Shown piece by piece: positions 12,571 to 24,138 of a DNA stretch of 64,000 nucleotides. Positions within the stretch are counted from its first letter, which is position 1; each line of letters opens with the position of its first letter. The DNA lies in NCBI GenBank assembly GCA_007026445.1, contig VDMD01000014.1, positions 1 to 64,000 on the forward strand, in the 5' to 3' direction. The DNA comes from Schizophyllum amplum. Its lineage: Eukaryota > Basidiomycota > Agaricomycetes > Agaricales > Schizophyllaceae. The notes under the pieces are model-generated. The model was not told the origin of the DNA and searched no databases. It saw nothing but the letters and a program-made list of their open reading frames with translations. The position numbers and the translations under genes are program-made.

Positions 12571-14145
12571 CGCGGAAGCGACGAGCCAAGCAGGGGCGGC
12601 GGCGCTCAGAGGCTCATGCTTTGCCATGCACTCGCTTGCGGAAGCTCGAGGACATGGGAGATAGAAGCTCGCTGTTCAATACACGGTTAATGCATTCGCG
12701 TGGCAGGACCTGCAGCGCTCACCATAACTGCCACGAATGCTCCGGCGAGATAAGGCTGACTTGGGCTGGGATTGCGGGGAAACCGTGCCACGTGAACGAG
12801 GGCAACTTCTGAAGAAGCGTTGTCTGTCAGGCGTGCAGCCCTTCGGGTCCTGTAGGCGCTCATCAGTGTATGTGAATGGACGCGATCGCGGCGAACATAC
12901 CCGCGTTCCTTGCACATACGGAAGGGAGGTAAGGGGGTGTACCAGGATAGAAAGGTGTCAGTACGCGTGGTTGCCTATCTGCAGCTGGTGTGGATAGTCT
13001 TCTGGTCTAGACCTGCTCTCGTGGGGTTCCGTCTTCTGAATGTTCACTGCCACTGCTGTTCAGAAAGGCATGATCAGGCCATCCGGACCGCCAGCATACG
13101 CGGGGCCAAACACGTCGTGGAATCCGGATCTCAACATAGATGGGCAAGTGAGGAGATGTATTGCGATCCTAGATACGCGTATGGCGATGGGAGCAAGTGG
13201 AAGACGGCAGCGAGTTTGCATGTGGGTGACGAGGTACGTTTCCGCCCTCGCCGAGTTTGCGACATCGTGCGCGGCCGACGTGATATGTCGACATTGCGGT
13301 GAGGTTCAGAGCCAGTAGATGGACTGAGTCACCATGAGCGCTAAGGCTGTATTGCAGAGTCTTCCTTGTCTTTGAAGAACCGATGTAAGGTTGCACTCCG
13401 CGTATGACCTGAGCGATTGCAGCAGGCCTGCCATTGTCTGTCCGAGTATTGTGTGTTAGTAGCTGCTCTGAGCTTTGCAGAGGTCACGCACCGACACCGA
13501 TGTTCCTGGTGTTTGCCTCTTCCCGGTCTGCGCGTGCGCCCTTCTCCTGCCCGCATCGTCGTCGACGTGCCCGTCATTCTTGGCCTATACAGTCAAATAA
13601 CGGATGTCGTGGCAATTCAGGTATATCACAAGGTCAAGGAACAGAAGAATGAGGAAGAGGCAGAAAAGACGGGCGCTGGACGGACGCAAGTTGAAGGTGG
13701 ATCTGAGGTGGATGAAGGCAGAATCAACACCACCGGTGTGGCGGCCCGGACCAGCCGCCATTTTCGGACTTGCCCGCGGATATCGAGTGTCTTCAGGTTT
13801 TTTTCATTTTGTACGCTCTCTCCGACCTCGGCCTCAGCGCCTCAGGCCTCAGCACTCAGCTTCCACGATATTCGATGATTAGAGCAGCATATGCGCCTGC
13901 GGGAATAATATATGCGATCAATCTAACGTATTATATATGCATGAATAATACCACAAACATCCCCCTCACTCTCTCACTCGATACGCAGCTTGTCGTTCGT
14001 CACAACGCCATGACTGGGCATCGCGATTCGCTGAGGAGACATCCGGCCGCCACACCTGAACCCAAAATCTCTATAAGTAATCTTAAATTTGTCATGTCTG
14101 GGATTCTTTCAGAAACACGGCCGGCGATGAGAACAGCGGCACGAC
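12571..14145. other. Intergenic region
   Basis: No supportable gene. Short open frames on both strands lack conserved motifs or splice-consistent extensions. The region lies between the promoter of the fungalysin gene and the 3' end of the F-box gene at 14146. Confidence 0.5.
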
Positions 14146-16368
14146 TCACGCGTAAGTCAAGTGCTCATACAAGTCGTCGCTCTGCCGGAAATGCATCGGG
14201 CAATGGGTGCAGAGCACCAGCTCGTCGGAGAACTCCGGCTGCCAAGAGAGCGTCGCAAGCTCCCAGCGAGCCACAGCCTCCTCCTCCTCCTTCAACCTAC
14301 AGGCGAAGAAGTCGCAATCCGACATCGCCACATAGTAAACCTGAGCCGCGAACTCTTCAGTCAACGACAGGCCTCACAGACATGAAGCATACTCACCACG
14401 CTCGGCCAGCGCATCAGCATCGACTCCTCCTGCGCCGTCTCGTCCAGTATGAACCAGGGGTCCTTGAGCAACATCTCCCCGTGCGTCGCCGAGTCCGGAT
14501 CCGCGTCCGCCAAAGCGATGAGGTCGCGCGCGATATTCCGCAACGGCGGAGAGAACTCGAGATACCTCGCCGACCATGGCTGATACCCCGTGCGCTCAAA
14601 CGTCTCGACACCAAAACGATCCCTTATAAGGGGATCACCGAGAACGTCCGGATACGCCCTCGCGTGTCGAGCACTGGACCTGGGGATCATATGGTTGCAG
14701 AAGAACGTGGACGCGAGGTAGAGGTCCGACTTGTGGATCGGACCACCGAGCGCCTTCGTCATCACCGCGAGGAGCTGGGCATCGGCCTGCTCGCGCCATT
14801 CCGTGTAAAACGACCCCGGAATATCGTCGACCAGCTTGCGATAGGCTTCGTCGGACATCTCGATCTCGACGGGCGTCTCCTCGATAGCGCTTTGGACATG
14901 GTCGAGCGTGACGAGGTTCCCCACCGTAGGGAATACAGCGTCGGGCGGCTGGGCCGCGAGATAATCGTCGTAGGCGCCCGAGAATTCTGCATAGCGCCTC
15001 TTAATCGTCGCGAGCCGTTCTACTCGAAGCCGCTCATCCCGTAGCTCCGTGATGTAGCCAACAACATCGCCCTGAATCGTCTTCCAACCTATCATATCAT
15101 CAGTCGGTGACTAGATTTCGATGATTGGACACGTACCACGCTCGGTCAAGGGTTGGCGCTTGCTGATCAGAGGATGGAACTCGAGCGCAAACACTGACTT
15201 CTTGATCTCATCTTCCCATCCCAGGTCGCGCAGCTTAGCATATATGCTGTCAAAAACGCATCAGAGGTCGGAAACGTTCTAAAAAGGGCAAAGAACTCGG
15301 ACGCACTCTATCTTTCGCCTTAGGCAGATGTCGTCGAGCTCAGCGGATCGCATTTCCTGCCGCATTGCCTCCCATTCTTCCAACGCCTCGCCATGCTGGG
15401 GTCCGAGTGAGCGGAGAACCTCGGGACTCGACGGCGTGTCACGCATGACTGACCTGTTCCTTTTGAAACCGCAGAGCTATCTTGTTCTCGAGGAACACTG
15501 CGGACTTCTCCGGGTCGTCCCACACCTTCTCATATTCGTCGATGAACGCCTGGACCTGCTCCCACGCATACATGCTATACTCATCGCCGCGACGGTCTGT
15601 CAATGGGCAGCTTAGTAGCCGCGCGAGTCATGCATGCTCTACTGCGCACCTGTGACCATGAAAGTAGGCAGGATGTCCGTCAAGTGCAGGTCATATCGCT
15701 CGAGCTCTGCGATGTTGACTAATTGTCCCTCCGAGACGAATCTGAAGGCGGTCGTGAGCTCGACGGGGGCATACGCGAAGGAATAGCACGAACTGGCTGT
15801 CGAGACATCGCTTGCAGCATCGCAGTCGCGCAGCCCAAGCAATGGTGGACGTATTAGGCGCTAAACAGAACTGTGCAACCATAGCGTCAGCGCCAGCTAT
15901 AGTAAGACGAAAGCGCATACACGCACCATACACGACTTGTCGAACAGAAGACGCGCATATTGTGGCTCGTTGAGGTCTTCAGGAATGGGAGGAAGGTCTT
16001 CCACGCCTTCAAAGCTGAGGCGCCATACTCCCCGCGCGCTCTTCTGCATGAGGGTCCCGCGCAGTGCCTTGTTCGTCCGCGAAACGTTGAGGAGATGGGC
16101 AGGATGGAGGTGGCTGAAGATCTACGGCTGCATCAGTAAGAATACCACAGCTAGGGCTTCAGAAACGCACCTCATATACAACGTCCAACGGGAAGTCGAA
16201 AAGCGCGGTCAGTCTCTTCCTGGACCGCGTCCCTCGCGCGGGCTTGTCGCTACGCGAAGTCTTGCGGCGCTTCGCAGGTTTTGGCGGAGCTTCCTCTGTC
16301 GCGCCATCATCTTCACGGTCAATGAATTCTTGATCGTCGTTGCGGGGCTGCCGCGACTTTCTGGCCAT
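14146..16368 (-). CDS. F-box protein with Cys cluster and C-terminal zinc-finger-like module
   Basis: Probably a substrate adaptor of an SCF ubiquitin ligase. The start at 16368 (MARKSRQP) gives a basic leader and then the F-box (FDFPLDVVYE, then IFSHLHPAHLLNVSRT) across exons 1 (16368-16171) and 2 (16121-15927). Exon 3 carries a Cys motif (RCCKRCL) after FCLAPNT. This order, F-box, LL-SRT-KALR and a CxxC cluster, is that of a common Agaricomycete F-box family. A long charged middle region follows (WDDPEKSAVFLENK; SIYAKLRDLGWEDEI). The last exon ends in CTHCPMHF...LYEHL, a C2H2-like module. The frame must shift by one base at 15779-15788, between the CxxC cluster and SFAYAPVELT, so this is either a pseudogene or a sequence error. 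Splice phases elsewhere agree. The family is clear; integrity is uncertain. Confidence 0.8.
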
Positions 16369-16676
16369 GATCGTGACGGAAGAGAACAAGACGCGCGACG
16401 CTGCTGACCCGGACGCGATCATTGCGCGATCACGTGAGAATCAGGCAATCACGTGAGAGTCAGGCGCGTCATTTCGTTGAACTTGCGCTGCCGATCGGAA
16501 GACTCAGTCTGCGTCAGGCTACGCCAGCAGATGAAGCAACGAAGGAAGTCGCTAGGTAAGTAGCGCGTGGCTAGACGACTTCGTAAATACTTTGGGCATG
16601 TAAGTTCAATCGCTCATCTAGCTCATTCCAATTATAGAGTCCTCTCAGTAAGGCTAACTCTCCATGCCATCTAAAT

Positions 16677-18375
16677 CTACAGGCCACTCTTCTCTACCAT
16701 CACCTGTCTACCGGCCCTCATAATCCGCATTACCTGCTCCCAAGCGAGCCCTGTCTCGTCTTGTAACTCATCAGAACCGGAACCTGGGAATTGCCCCCCA
16801 TAATCAATCTGCGTCAACTGCGGGAACAGCGCCGATAGCAGCGCAGCGGTACCGGCAGGGTCGAACACACACCCACGACAGACACGAAGCCATCGGAGTG
16901 AGTGCTCTGAAGCAGCTATGGTAGCAGCTGTACCAGAGGGCTCGTCGTCATCGACGGACGGTACGTCCCCGCTGGTAGCAGGCACAAAGCCAGACATGTC
17001 CAAGGATATGCTAAGCTCCACCAGCCTTGGACAGTGCTCCCGAAGCGCGACCAGCGTACGCGACGAGCAAACGGCGCCCAGGACGTTCGACAGATGCAGC
17101 CTCTCCAGCTTCGGCCACCAGCCCGCCAGAGTCTCGAACTCGTCGTCGCCGAGACTCGACACTTTCAGAGCGCTCATCTTCACGCTCGTCAGCGCACGGT
17201 GTGCGGACAGCGGTCGGAGGTGGTCGAGATGCATACACCAGTCGACGCGCGCGCGCGGAAGGAGCGAGATATGCAGGGTAGAGAGCGTTTTTGGTGCGCA
17301 GTGCGAGCCTATGCATTTCATGAGCATCAGCACCGCGTCAGGCCTCGCCGTACGGTACGGGTCATGGAAGGTAAATGTCCTAATCAGGCGCGGGCCGCCC
17401 CACGACTCCATGAAAGCGCACGCAAAGGCGATAGTCACGTGGTGGAAGCGGAGGACACGCAGTGCAGGAAACAGGCGTGGCCAGCAACGCTGAGGAGGTA
17501 TAATGGGCGCCTTGAACATATATTCTCCAGGCCCCAGTTGATGCGGACAGCCGGAGAGCGAGAGTGTTGTCAGCGTATCAATGAGTGCCAGCTCTTTGAC
17601 GAAGTAGATGGCCCCTCGGTCTAACAAACGGAGATCTAGTGTTGCACACGTCAAAGAGCGAAGGCTGGCAAGCCCCCTGCGCCAAGCGAAGACGCGGGGC
17701 ACGCTGAAAGGCGAGACGCTTTTAAGGACCAGTTCTTCAAGACTCGGGCAGCGCTGCAGAATACGATCCATGTTGTCGAGAAGGTTTGCATTTCCCTCGC
17801 GCAAGCCAAGCATGCGCACGGATGGCGAGAGGAAAATATCGAGCATCGCCATGTCAGACTGGATACCCAGTGATGTAAAGTCCAGGCTAATCAGGGATGG
17901 AAGAAGAGGGAACGGAGGCGGTGATGCGAGAATAGTGTCCTGCTTCATGTCGGGATGTACGTTGTCGGAGACATACCCGTAGCACTTGACATAGCGAGAG
18001 ACTTTGATAGCGTGCTCCCAGTCCGCGTCGCATAATGGACGGGTGAAGACCTAGAAATATGTAAGTGAAACACCAGGTGATCTCCATGGAGAATCCTACC
18101 AGACTCTTGGTACGGGTCGCGGGTTGCACCACCTGCCACGTATCAATGGGCAATAGGCGCCATAGATCGTGCGCGTCGGGAAGAGCATGCCACAGCAACG
18201 GTGTGGCGAGCGCATTCCAGAAGCGGGACACCAGCGCAAGGTTATACAGTGTCTTGAGCTGGATATTGAATGCTGAAAGGTCGAAATTGATCATGAGGAG
18301 CTTATGCACCGAGAGTGGAGCCAGATAATCGAATATGATACTGAGGATTTCCGGGATGTCGAGCGGGCTAATCAT
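16677..18375 (-). CDS. F-box/LRR-like protein
   Basis: Two exons (18375-18100 and 18050-16677) separated by a 49-bp intron give 549 residues in phase. The N-terminus (MISPLDIPEILSIIFDYL, then LALVSRFWNALATPLLWH) is an F-box followed by the W-containing helix typical of fungal F-box proteins. The rest consists of irregular leucine-rich stretches (LPSLISLDFTSLGI; LRSLTCATLDLRLL; LERLHLSNVLG; LRWLRVCRGC), consistent with a degenerate LRR solenoid that would bind the ubiquitination target. It is divergently arranged with MYND gene A (237 bp between the two ATGs). The target is unknown. Confidence 0.85.
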
Positions 18376-18611
18376 CGTGGGTAGAGTCGCCGTCTGGGTG
18401 GCTCTCCATAGAGAAGCTCCGAGGTCAGCATCAGACGAGACAGTCGTTTGGCCGTGGCCCTCTGAACAAAGAGAGACAGGCCGAGTCCGGGAAGGGTCTG
18501 GGAACAAAGGTTGCTGCACGTGCAGCGGACCGAGCGCGCCGAGCTGTTTGTTTGATCTGCCGAGTCTTCCTCCCTTGCTTCTCGCCACATACACCGCGCC
18601 GCAACAGAACG

Positions 18612-20562
18612 ATGCCCGTGCCGCTCAAGGATCTAAGACCACCTGTGGTAGCACTGAAGGACGGCTTTGGTCTACTTGACGATCCTCCCGCTAGGCAGCG
18701 ATACATCTCCCAAATCAAGGAGATACTACGCAGCGAAGACTGCGGACTTCCTGACCTCGCCGTCAATCCATTCAAACTGCCCAAATCGCAATGGCATCCC
18801 AACTCGTACTGCGTACTCTTGGCGATGGGAAACCTTCATACTCTGCGGTACCTCTTAGAGCTTGGTGCCGCCAGCGGTGACGCAGAGTCCCCCCTCGCGA
18901 AGCCCAGCATTCGATGCCTGCGCCGCATCTGGTCTCGACTCTTCTCCTGGATCGAATTCCTTCATCCCGGAAACGGACACGTCCCGGTCCTGTATCCTGA
19001 CTCCTACGACTACATTGAGCCGCTCGTACGCTTGTTCCCCATCATATTCATTGACAACGTCAGATCCAAAATCTACGATCTCCTTCGACAGGCGCCCAGC
19101 ATATACCGCATGCTCATAGACCTTTGGCTGCGTTATTTGAACTACATTCAGCAGACCTGCAGCTCGAGGGAAGCCCCGCGCGTGATCGTCATGGGATACT
19201 CCTACATCATCGACGCTCTCCAGGATGCTCTGACACCAAAGGACCCTAACTTCTGTGACCAGAAGTTCACCGAGATGCTGATCGAGCAATCGGAGGCGGC
19301 GGTCGGTCCTCGCTGGCGCATTCTCTACGAGCTGGCCGTCGAAAGTCTGCTGGGTCTGCGCACGAATATCGACTTTGTTGGCGGACCGCAGCGACTCCAC
19401 GAAATCATGTTATACAGCCACCTGCGACTGATCTTCGTCTTTTGCAACGAAATTCTGCCTATCACGTGCTACTTCCATCGCTTTCTTCAAACATTCGTCA
19501 TGCAATCGCACTTGCTGATAGAGGACGGCGAGCAGGCGCGTATGGCCTGTCTCGTAGTACGAACCATCTGGGCGACATCGGAGGACAGCCGGTCGATGGC
19601 GTGTGCTATCCGCGACGGCATTCTGCCCATTATGCTTGCTCATAACTCGGATGGGATGCTCAACTACGACATATTACTCGTCGCGCGGAGGTCCATACAC
19701 ATGCCCATCACTCGCGCGCTCGCCCATAAAGACGGGCCTCTTAGTTTCGTCCAGGCACGCTTTGGAGAGGCTGAGCCCGAGCTCGCCGTCGCGATGGATG
19801 CGGAAATCGCCTCTCGCATCGAGATCATGCGTAGCCTTCATCCTCGCATATGCGCGAATCCCGAGGTGAGTCCCGCAATTCTTAGGGTCAATATCGAGTC
19901 TCACTTCGTGCCCATAGTGTACCTCGAGCATAACAGCGACGACACGCATACGTCGCTGCGTCTGCCTCGAGGCTTGCTACTGCTCGAAAGCCTGTCAAAA
20001 AGCGCATCGGAAGGCTCACAAGGCAGTCTGCATCGACAGAGCGAATGCGAAACTACCCTGTACGTCGCCCGTCAGCGCGAAAATGATTGCCGATTGACTT
20101 ATCCGCCCCGGACGTCCAGCGGATGTACCGTTTCGACGGCCTATTGACGCTTACTTCGCGAGGAAGGTCGCCTGGAAATACGTGCAACGCTCTGTAGACC
20201 TCATTCTCAGTGAGATCGACCAACTGTCGCCGTCGTCTAACCATCTCTCACCATCGTCCGACCAATTCTCGCCGTTGTCCGACCAACTCGCGCCGTCGTC
20301 TGGCGTTGAACACTCACCGTCGTCCGACCCGACCTCACTTTCGACTTCAAGTTCGCACACCTACCTGATCTCAATCGACTTCGAAGCGCACCCTATTCCT
20401 CTTCACACCACCCAGATCTGGGATACCGTTGGCACGGGACCTGAGCCCACTATCATCGTGCAGATCACCGTGGGTCGCTTCGACTCGGAGACCCAGTCGA
20501 CGGTGACGGCTATGCGTCTTACGCTGTCGGATCTGCGTAGTACAACGTTCGTTCTGAGATAA
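18612..20562 (+). CDS. MYND-finger protein A
   Basis: Three exons in phase (18612-19865, 19918-20059, 20120-20562) give 612 residues. Residues 1-418 form the family's helical domain, with signatures shared by all copies in this window: NPFKLPKSQWH, SWIEFLHPG, PSIYRMLIDLWLRY and SRSMACAIRDGILP. Exon 2 is the MYND finger (first Cys at 19918, then RRCVCLEACYCSKACQ, AHRKAHKAVC), a protein-interaction zinc module. Exon 3 holds the C-terminal domain but contains an insertion of 7-residue Ser/Pro/Asp repeats (about 20218-20345) not seen in the other copies. It converges with gene B, 419 bp downstream. The molecular function of the family is unknown. No SET domain is visible, so a SMYD-type methyltransferase is unlikely. 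Confidence 0.85.
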
Positions 20563-20981
20563 GTATATCATTGTATTCGTGCCGTACTCTCCACTTCGTC
20601 GTGCATCTCTTCCCTGCATGGGATGCTGTGAACTGTTAGCCGCTCCCTAGGTGAGCATCGTGTAGCCGCCCTCTAAGTCACCAGGTGAGCGTCCCACAGT
20701 CGCCCTCTAGGCAAGCAGAGGATATTCTTTCTGGTATTGACGGAAACTTGGACGCGACTCCTTTGACGAGGCATGATCTGGGTCACGATGAATTGGTTTT
20801 CGAATGCCTGAACAACTTGCTCGCGCTTCATGGATAATGTACTACGTTCTCTCAGATCTGAAAATTTACCGTCTCAGTGACAGCTTGAGTAGCCGCCATC
20901 TGCACAGAATGATATGAAGGAGCGACCAGCTCTCGGTATAAATCATGACATATGAAGTAGCATTGACACTAGTTATACAAT

Positions 20982-23026
20982 CTACTCTGAGCAGTGAGAA
21001 CGCAGCTTCCTCACGTCGTGCATCAGCTGCGACGTTCCGGCGGGCCCAGCATCCATCCAGTAATCTTCTATGGCCAGCCCCCCGCTGCTGCGCATGGCAT
21101 TGATCCCTCGCGCGGCATGCTCCAACCTCGTGAGCGGTACATGCATCGCGATGACCGTCGTTGGCTGCCCCTTAAAGCTCACTATAGATGCCACCAAGAC
21201 CGTCGGCTCCGCGTACAAGGCTTGTTGAAGCGGGACAATTTTGTGCGTGGGCGGCAGATCGGTGAAAATGATGCTGACCATGTAGAGCAGCGAGCCGCCG
21301 CGATAGCCGGCCACATGCATGGTCGATCGTGTGCGATGGATTTCGTTGAGTATCGCGACCATAGACGCGTGCGCGTATGCGCGACCGCAGACCACGAGGA
21401 AGTGCGCGTCGTGCAACGGTATAGCGCCTGGCAAAAGGAGCGTGCGTGAGACGATAAGAGGCAGAAGTACATGTAAGCGCACCACCGGAGAACATAATCT
21501 CGTTGGCAGCGCATAATTTGGCGTGTGCCGCTCGGTCGCGATGCTGGCATTCCGTGGAGCAATACCATGCCGAGAAGCACGTGCAACGACGAAGAGAGTG
21601 AGTTGGTAGCTCATCCCGGTACTGGCACTAAGGTATACAAAAGGTCAGTACATCATGATGAGCCGGAAAACCAGGCAAGGCTGACCTCGGAGTAGGAGCA
21701 CGTTTGCGGCACAGCAGACGAGCTTCTCAGAAGGGAGATTCGCGCTTTCCCCCAGGCCTCGGCGTCCACATCCAAGAACCCAAGTGTTTCTTCACCAGCG
21801 GTGGTAGGACTCTGTCTCGCTCCTGCGGCGAGTGCACGCAGGACGTCGACGCCGGCGGAGAAATGGACGACCAAGTCAATGGCATTCACAGTGTGTGAGC
21901 TGGACTCCTCGGTTTGCAGGTCGCGCATCAGAGGCAACGCTCCAGCACGCAGCGCCCACACCATCGTGCGCCTATCGTCTGCGGTCCGCCACACAGAGTG
22001 CAGCAAGCCGCAGACGAGGGTGGCAGCCTCCTTCCCGGTGGCAGACGTGCTCAGCGTACGGAGGAGACGCACGAGCGCTATCATCGCGTCTCGTGCGTGG
22101 TTCGGGATAGGCATCAATCGGTCGGCGAGTAGGCCGGCGATGGTGAGGTGGAACTTGAGGGCAGCCTGTCTCATTCCTGCAGATGAGGCTGGTAGGCGGA
22201 TAACCGAGGCGGCTGAAATCTCCGCGTTGCGGATGGCATGCCGATACAGTCTGCGTGGGTGATGTCCGACGGTAGAGAGTGCGGCTTGTAGAGCGACCGT
22301 ATCCGCGGACTCTGCGTTGTAGCTCGGGTCTAGTGCTCCTGCACCCCAGATGGCGTAGTCGTAGATCGTCTTCACAAGCCTTGTGAAGCAATCGGACGCC
22401 TGGTCATCACCAAGGCCCTCCGGATGCGCGAAGTACGCATCGAAGCGAAGCCAGAGATCGAATAGCATGGTATATAGGTGGGGGGTCTCTCGAAAGAGGG
22501 AGGACAGGCGTGGAGAGGATTTGAGCTCGAACATGTGCTGTAGCAGACGCGACAGGATGACTATGCGCATGGTGTTTGACCCCGCAGAGGCACGGGCACG
22601 ATGTTTGGGATGGATAAAGTCGATCCAGGTAAGCAGATCCAGCCATATATCACGCAGGATGACCTCCAGACGAGGACGAATCCAGTTGATGTACTCGCTT
22701 GGGAGCATATTGGGCTTAATCCCCGCCGTCGTATTCTGCCATCGGGAGACGAGGATCAGGACGTGCCCGAGCGCAGCGAGGCTTCCTTCAGCACGTGTAA
22801 CGATAGGTGACGGCGAATCATGGTGACGGATGCCGTTCGGGCTTGCGCGAAGGGGGTCGAATACATCCGGAGAGCGGAGCAATGCCTTGATACGGTTGAG
22901 CAATCGCTTCTCCTTCATTGACAAGGTCCATGTTGAGTGCCCCTCTACGGAGATGTCCCGACTTGCGAAGAGTTCTATAACAACGGTGTGGAACTCGTCC
23001 GAAGGGCTTCTAGCTCCTGCCGGCAT
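20982..23026 (-). CDS. MYND-finger protein B
   Basis: The start at 23026 (MPAGARSP) is preferred over upstream in-frame codons because the other family members begin at the equivalent place. Exon 1 (23026-21686) encodes 447 residues of helical domain (LTWIDFIHPKH; HLYTMLFDLWLRFDAY; DRRTMVWALRAGALPLM). Exon 2 begins at 21627 with the MYND finger (C-x2-R...RRCTCFSAWYCSTECQ, RAAHAKLC). Its donor is either 21486 or 21483; both keep phase. Exon 3 (21427-20982) encodes the C-terminal domain, starting GAIPLHDAHFLVVCGRAY. That domain-opening motif, xDAHFxxxCGR, recurs in the intact and broken copies further right. The gene appears intact. Confidence 0.85.
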
Positions 23027-23269
23027 GGCTGATATGGTGGCCTGACAGCGAGAAGCAGAAGCTGAGCAGAAGGAGCACGATTTAAGCGGATTTAATCCGA
23101 TTAGGCGCCTAGTCACGGCGGCGTTGCAGTGGTGACACTTTTGTCACGTGACGGCAACGAGCGTGCCACATATACACGTAGTACTCGGTAGCGCAGCTAG
23201 CCGTCACCGAAGGTAGAAAAATATTCATTTGATATCCATGTGTCTGCGAGCGCAACGCTTCCTTTCGGA

Positions 23270-23560
23270 GCCCGCCACGCTCACTCTCGTACGCCACGCT
23301 CACTCTCGTATGTCAAGCTATCTCCTGTTCGCCACGCTCCCTCCAAATCGCCACGCTCACTCCCAATCGCCACGCTCACTCCCAATCGCCACGCTCACTC
23401 CAAATCGCCCCGCTCACTCCCAATCGCCACGCTCCCCCACCAGCCATGCTCCCCCACCAGCCACGCTCCCCCACCAGCCATGCTCCCCCACCAGCCACGC
23501 TCCCCCACCAGCCATGCTCCCCCACCAGCCACTCTCCCCCAACGCACGCCGGCAGACGCG
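23270..23560. repeat. Minisatellite, 19-bp units grading into 17-bp units
   Basis: Tandem units of the form cgccacgctcactcccaat (19 bp) change at about 23430 into units of the form ccatgctcccccaccag (17 bp), alternating catgc and cacgc. Open frames run through on both strands only because the repeat lacks stops. No gene signal is present. Confidence 0.85.
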
Positions 23561-23597
23561 ATGGTCGAGCGCATTAGGGCTGCGAAATGGGGTCGAG

Positions 23598-23960
23598 CGC
23601 GCCGCTGCGGACGCTGGAGTCGAGCACAACTCGCGGACGCTGGAGTCGAGCACATCTCGCGGACGCCGGGGTCGAGCACATCTCGCGGACGCTGGAGTCG
23701 AGCGCGCTTCTCGCCGATGCTCGAGTCGAATGCGGGTGGCGATCGAACGCTCGTTGCGGACGCGACGGTCGAACGCTGGTCGCGGACGCGACGGTCGAAC
23801 GCTCATTGCGGACGCGACGGTCGAAGGCTCGTTGCGGACGCGACGGTCGAAGGCTGCTCGCGGACGCGACGGTCGAGCACATCTCGCGGGTGCCCAGGTC
23901 AAACACGCGCTGGCGAGCAAGGTGAGGCTCGACGCGCCCTAGCGAGCAAGGTGAGGCTCG
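23598..23960. repeat. 26-bp minisatellite, about 12 units in two subfamilies
   Basis: The first subfamily consists of units of about 26 bp built on ggacgctggagtcgagcac. From about 23755 the units are built on ggacgcgacggtcgaacgct. The array ends in two copies of agcaaggtgaggctcgacgc. Period 26 is not a codon multiple, and long frames on both strands are a by-product. Confidence 0.85.
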
Positions 23961-24033
23961 ACGCGTCCCAGCGAACGAGATGATCACGGTGGTTCGATTG
24001 GCGCGCCCATTCCCTAGTCTCACGACGGCTCTT

Positions 24034-24138
24034 CACGTGTGGTCGCAGATTGCCCAGGTGTGGTCGTAGGTTGCCCAGGTGTGGTCGTAGGTTGCCCAGG
24101 TGTGGTCGTAGATTGCCCAGGTGTGGTCGTAGATTGCA
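24034..24138. repeat. 21-bp minisatellite, about 5 units
   Basis: Near-perfect tandem copies of a 21-bp unit of the form gttgcccaggtgtggtcgta plus one base. The first and last copies are slightly diverged. Confidence 0.9.

Noticed and set aside
23229..24023. Long overlapping open frames on both strands (200+ codons)
   Set aside because: They run through minisatellites whose units lack stop codons. Composition simply mirrors the repeat, and no start context, splice site or domain is present.
23270..24138. Possible CRISPR array
   Set aside because: Repeats are directly adjacent without unique spacers, units vary, and the context is a eukaryotic genome.
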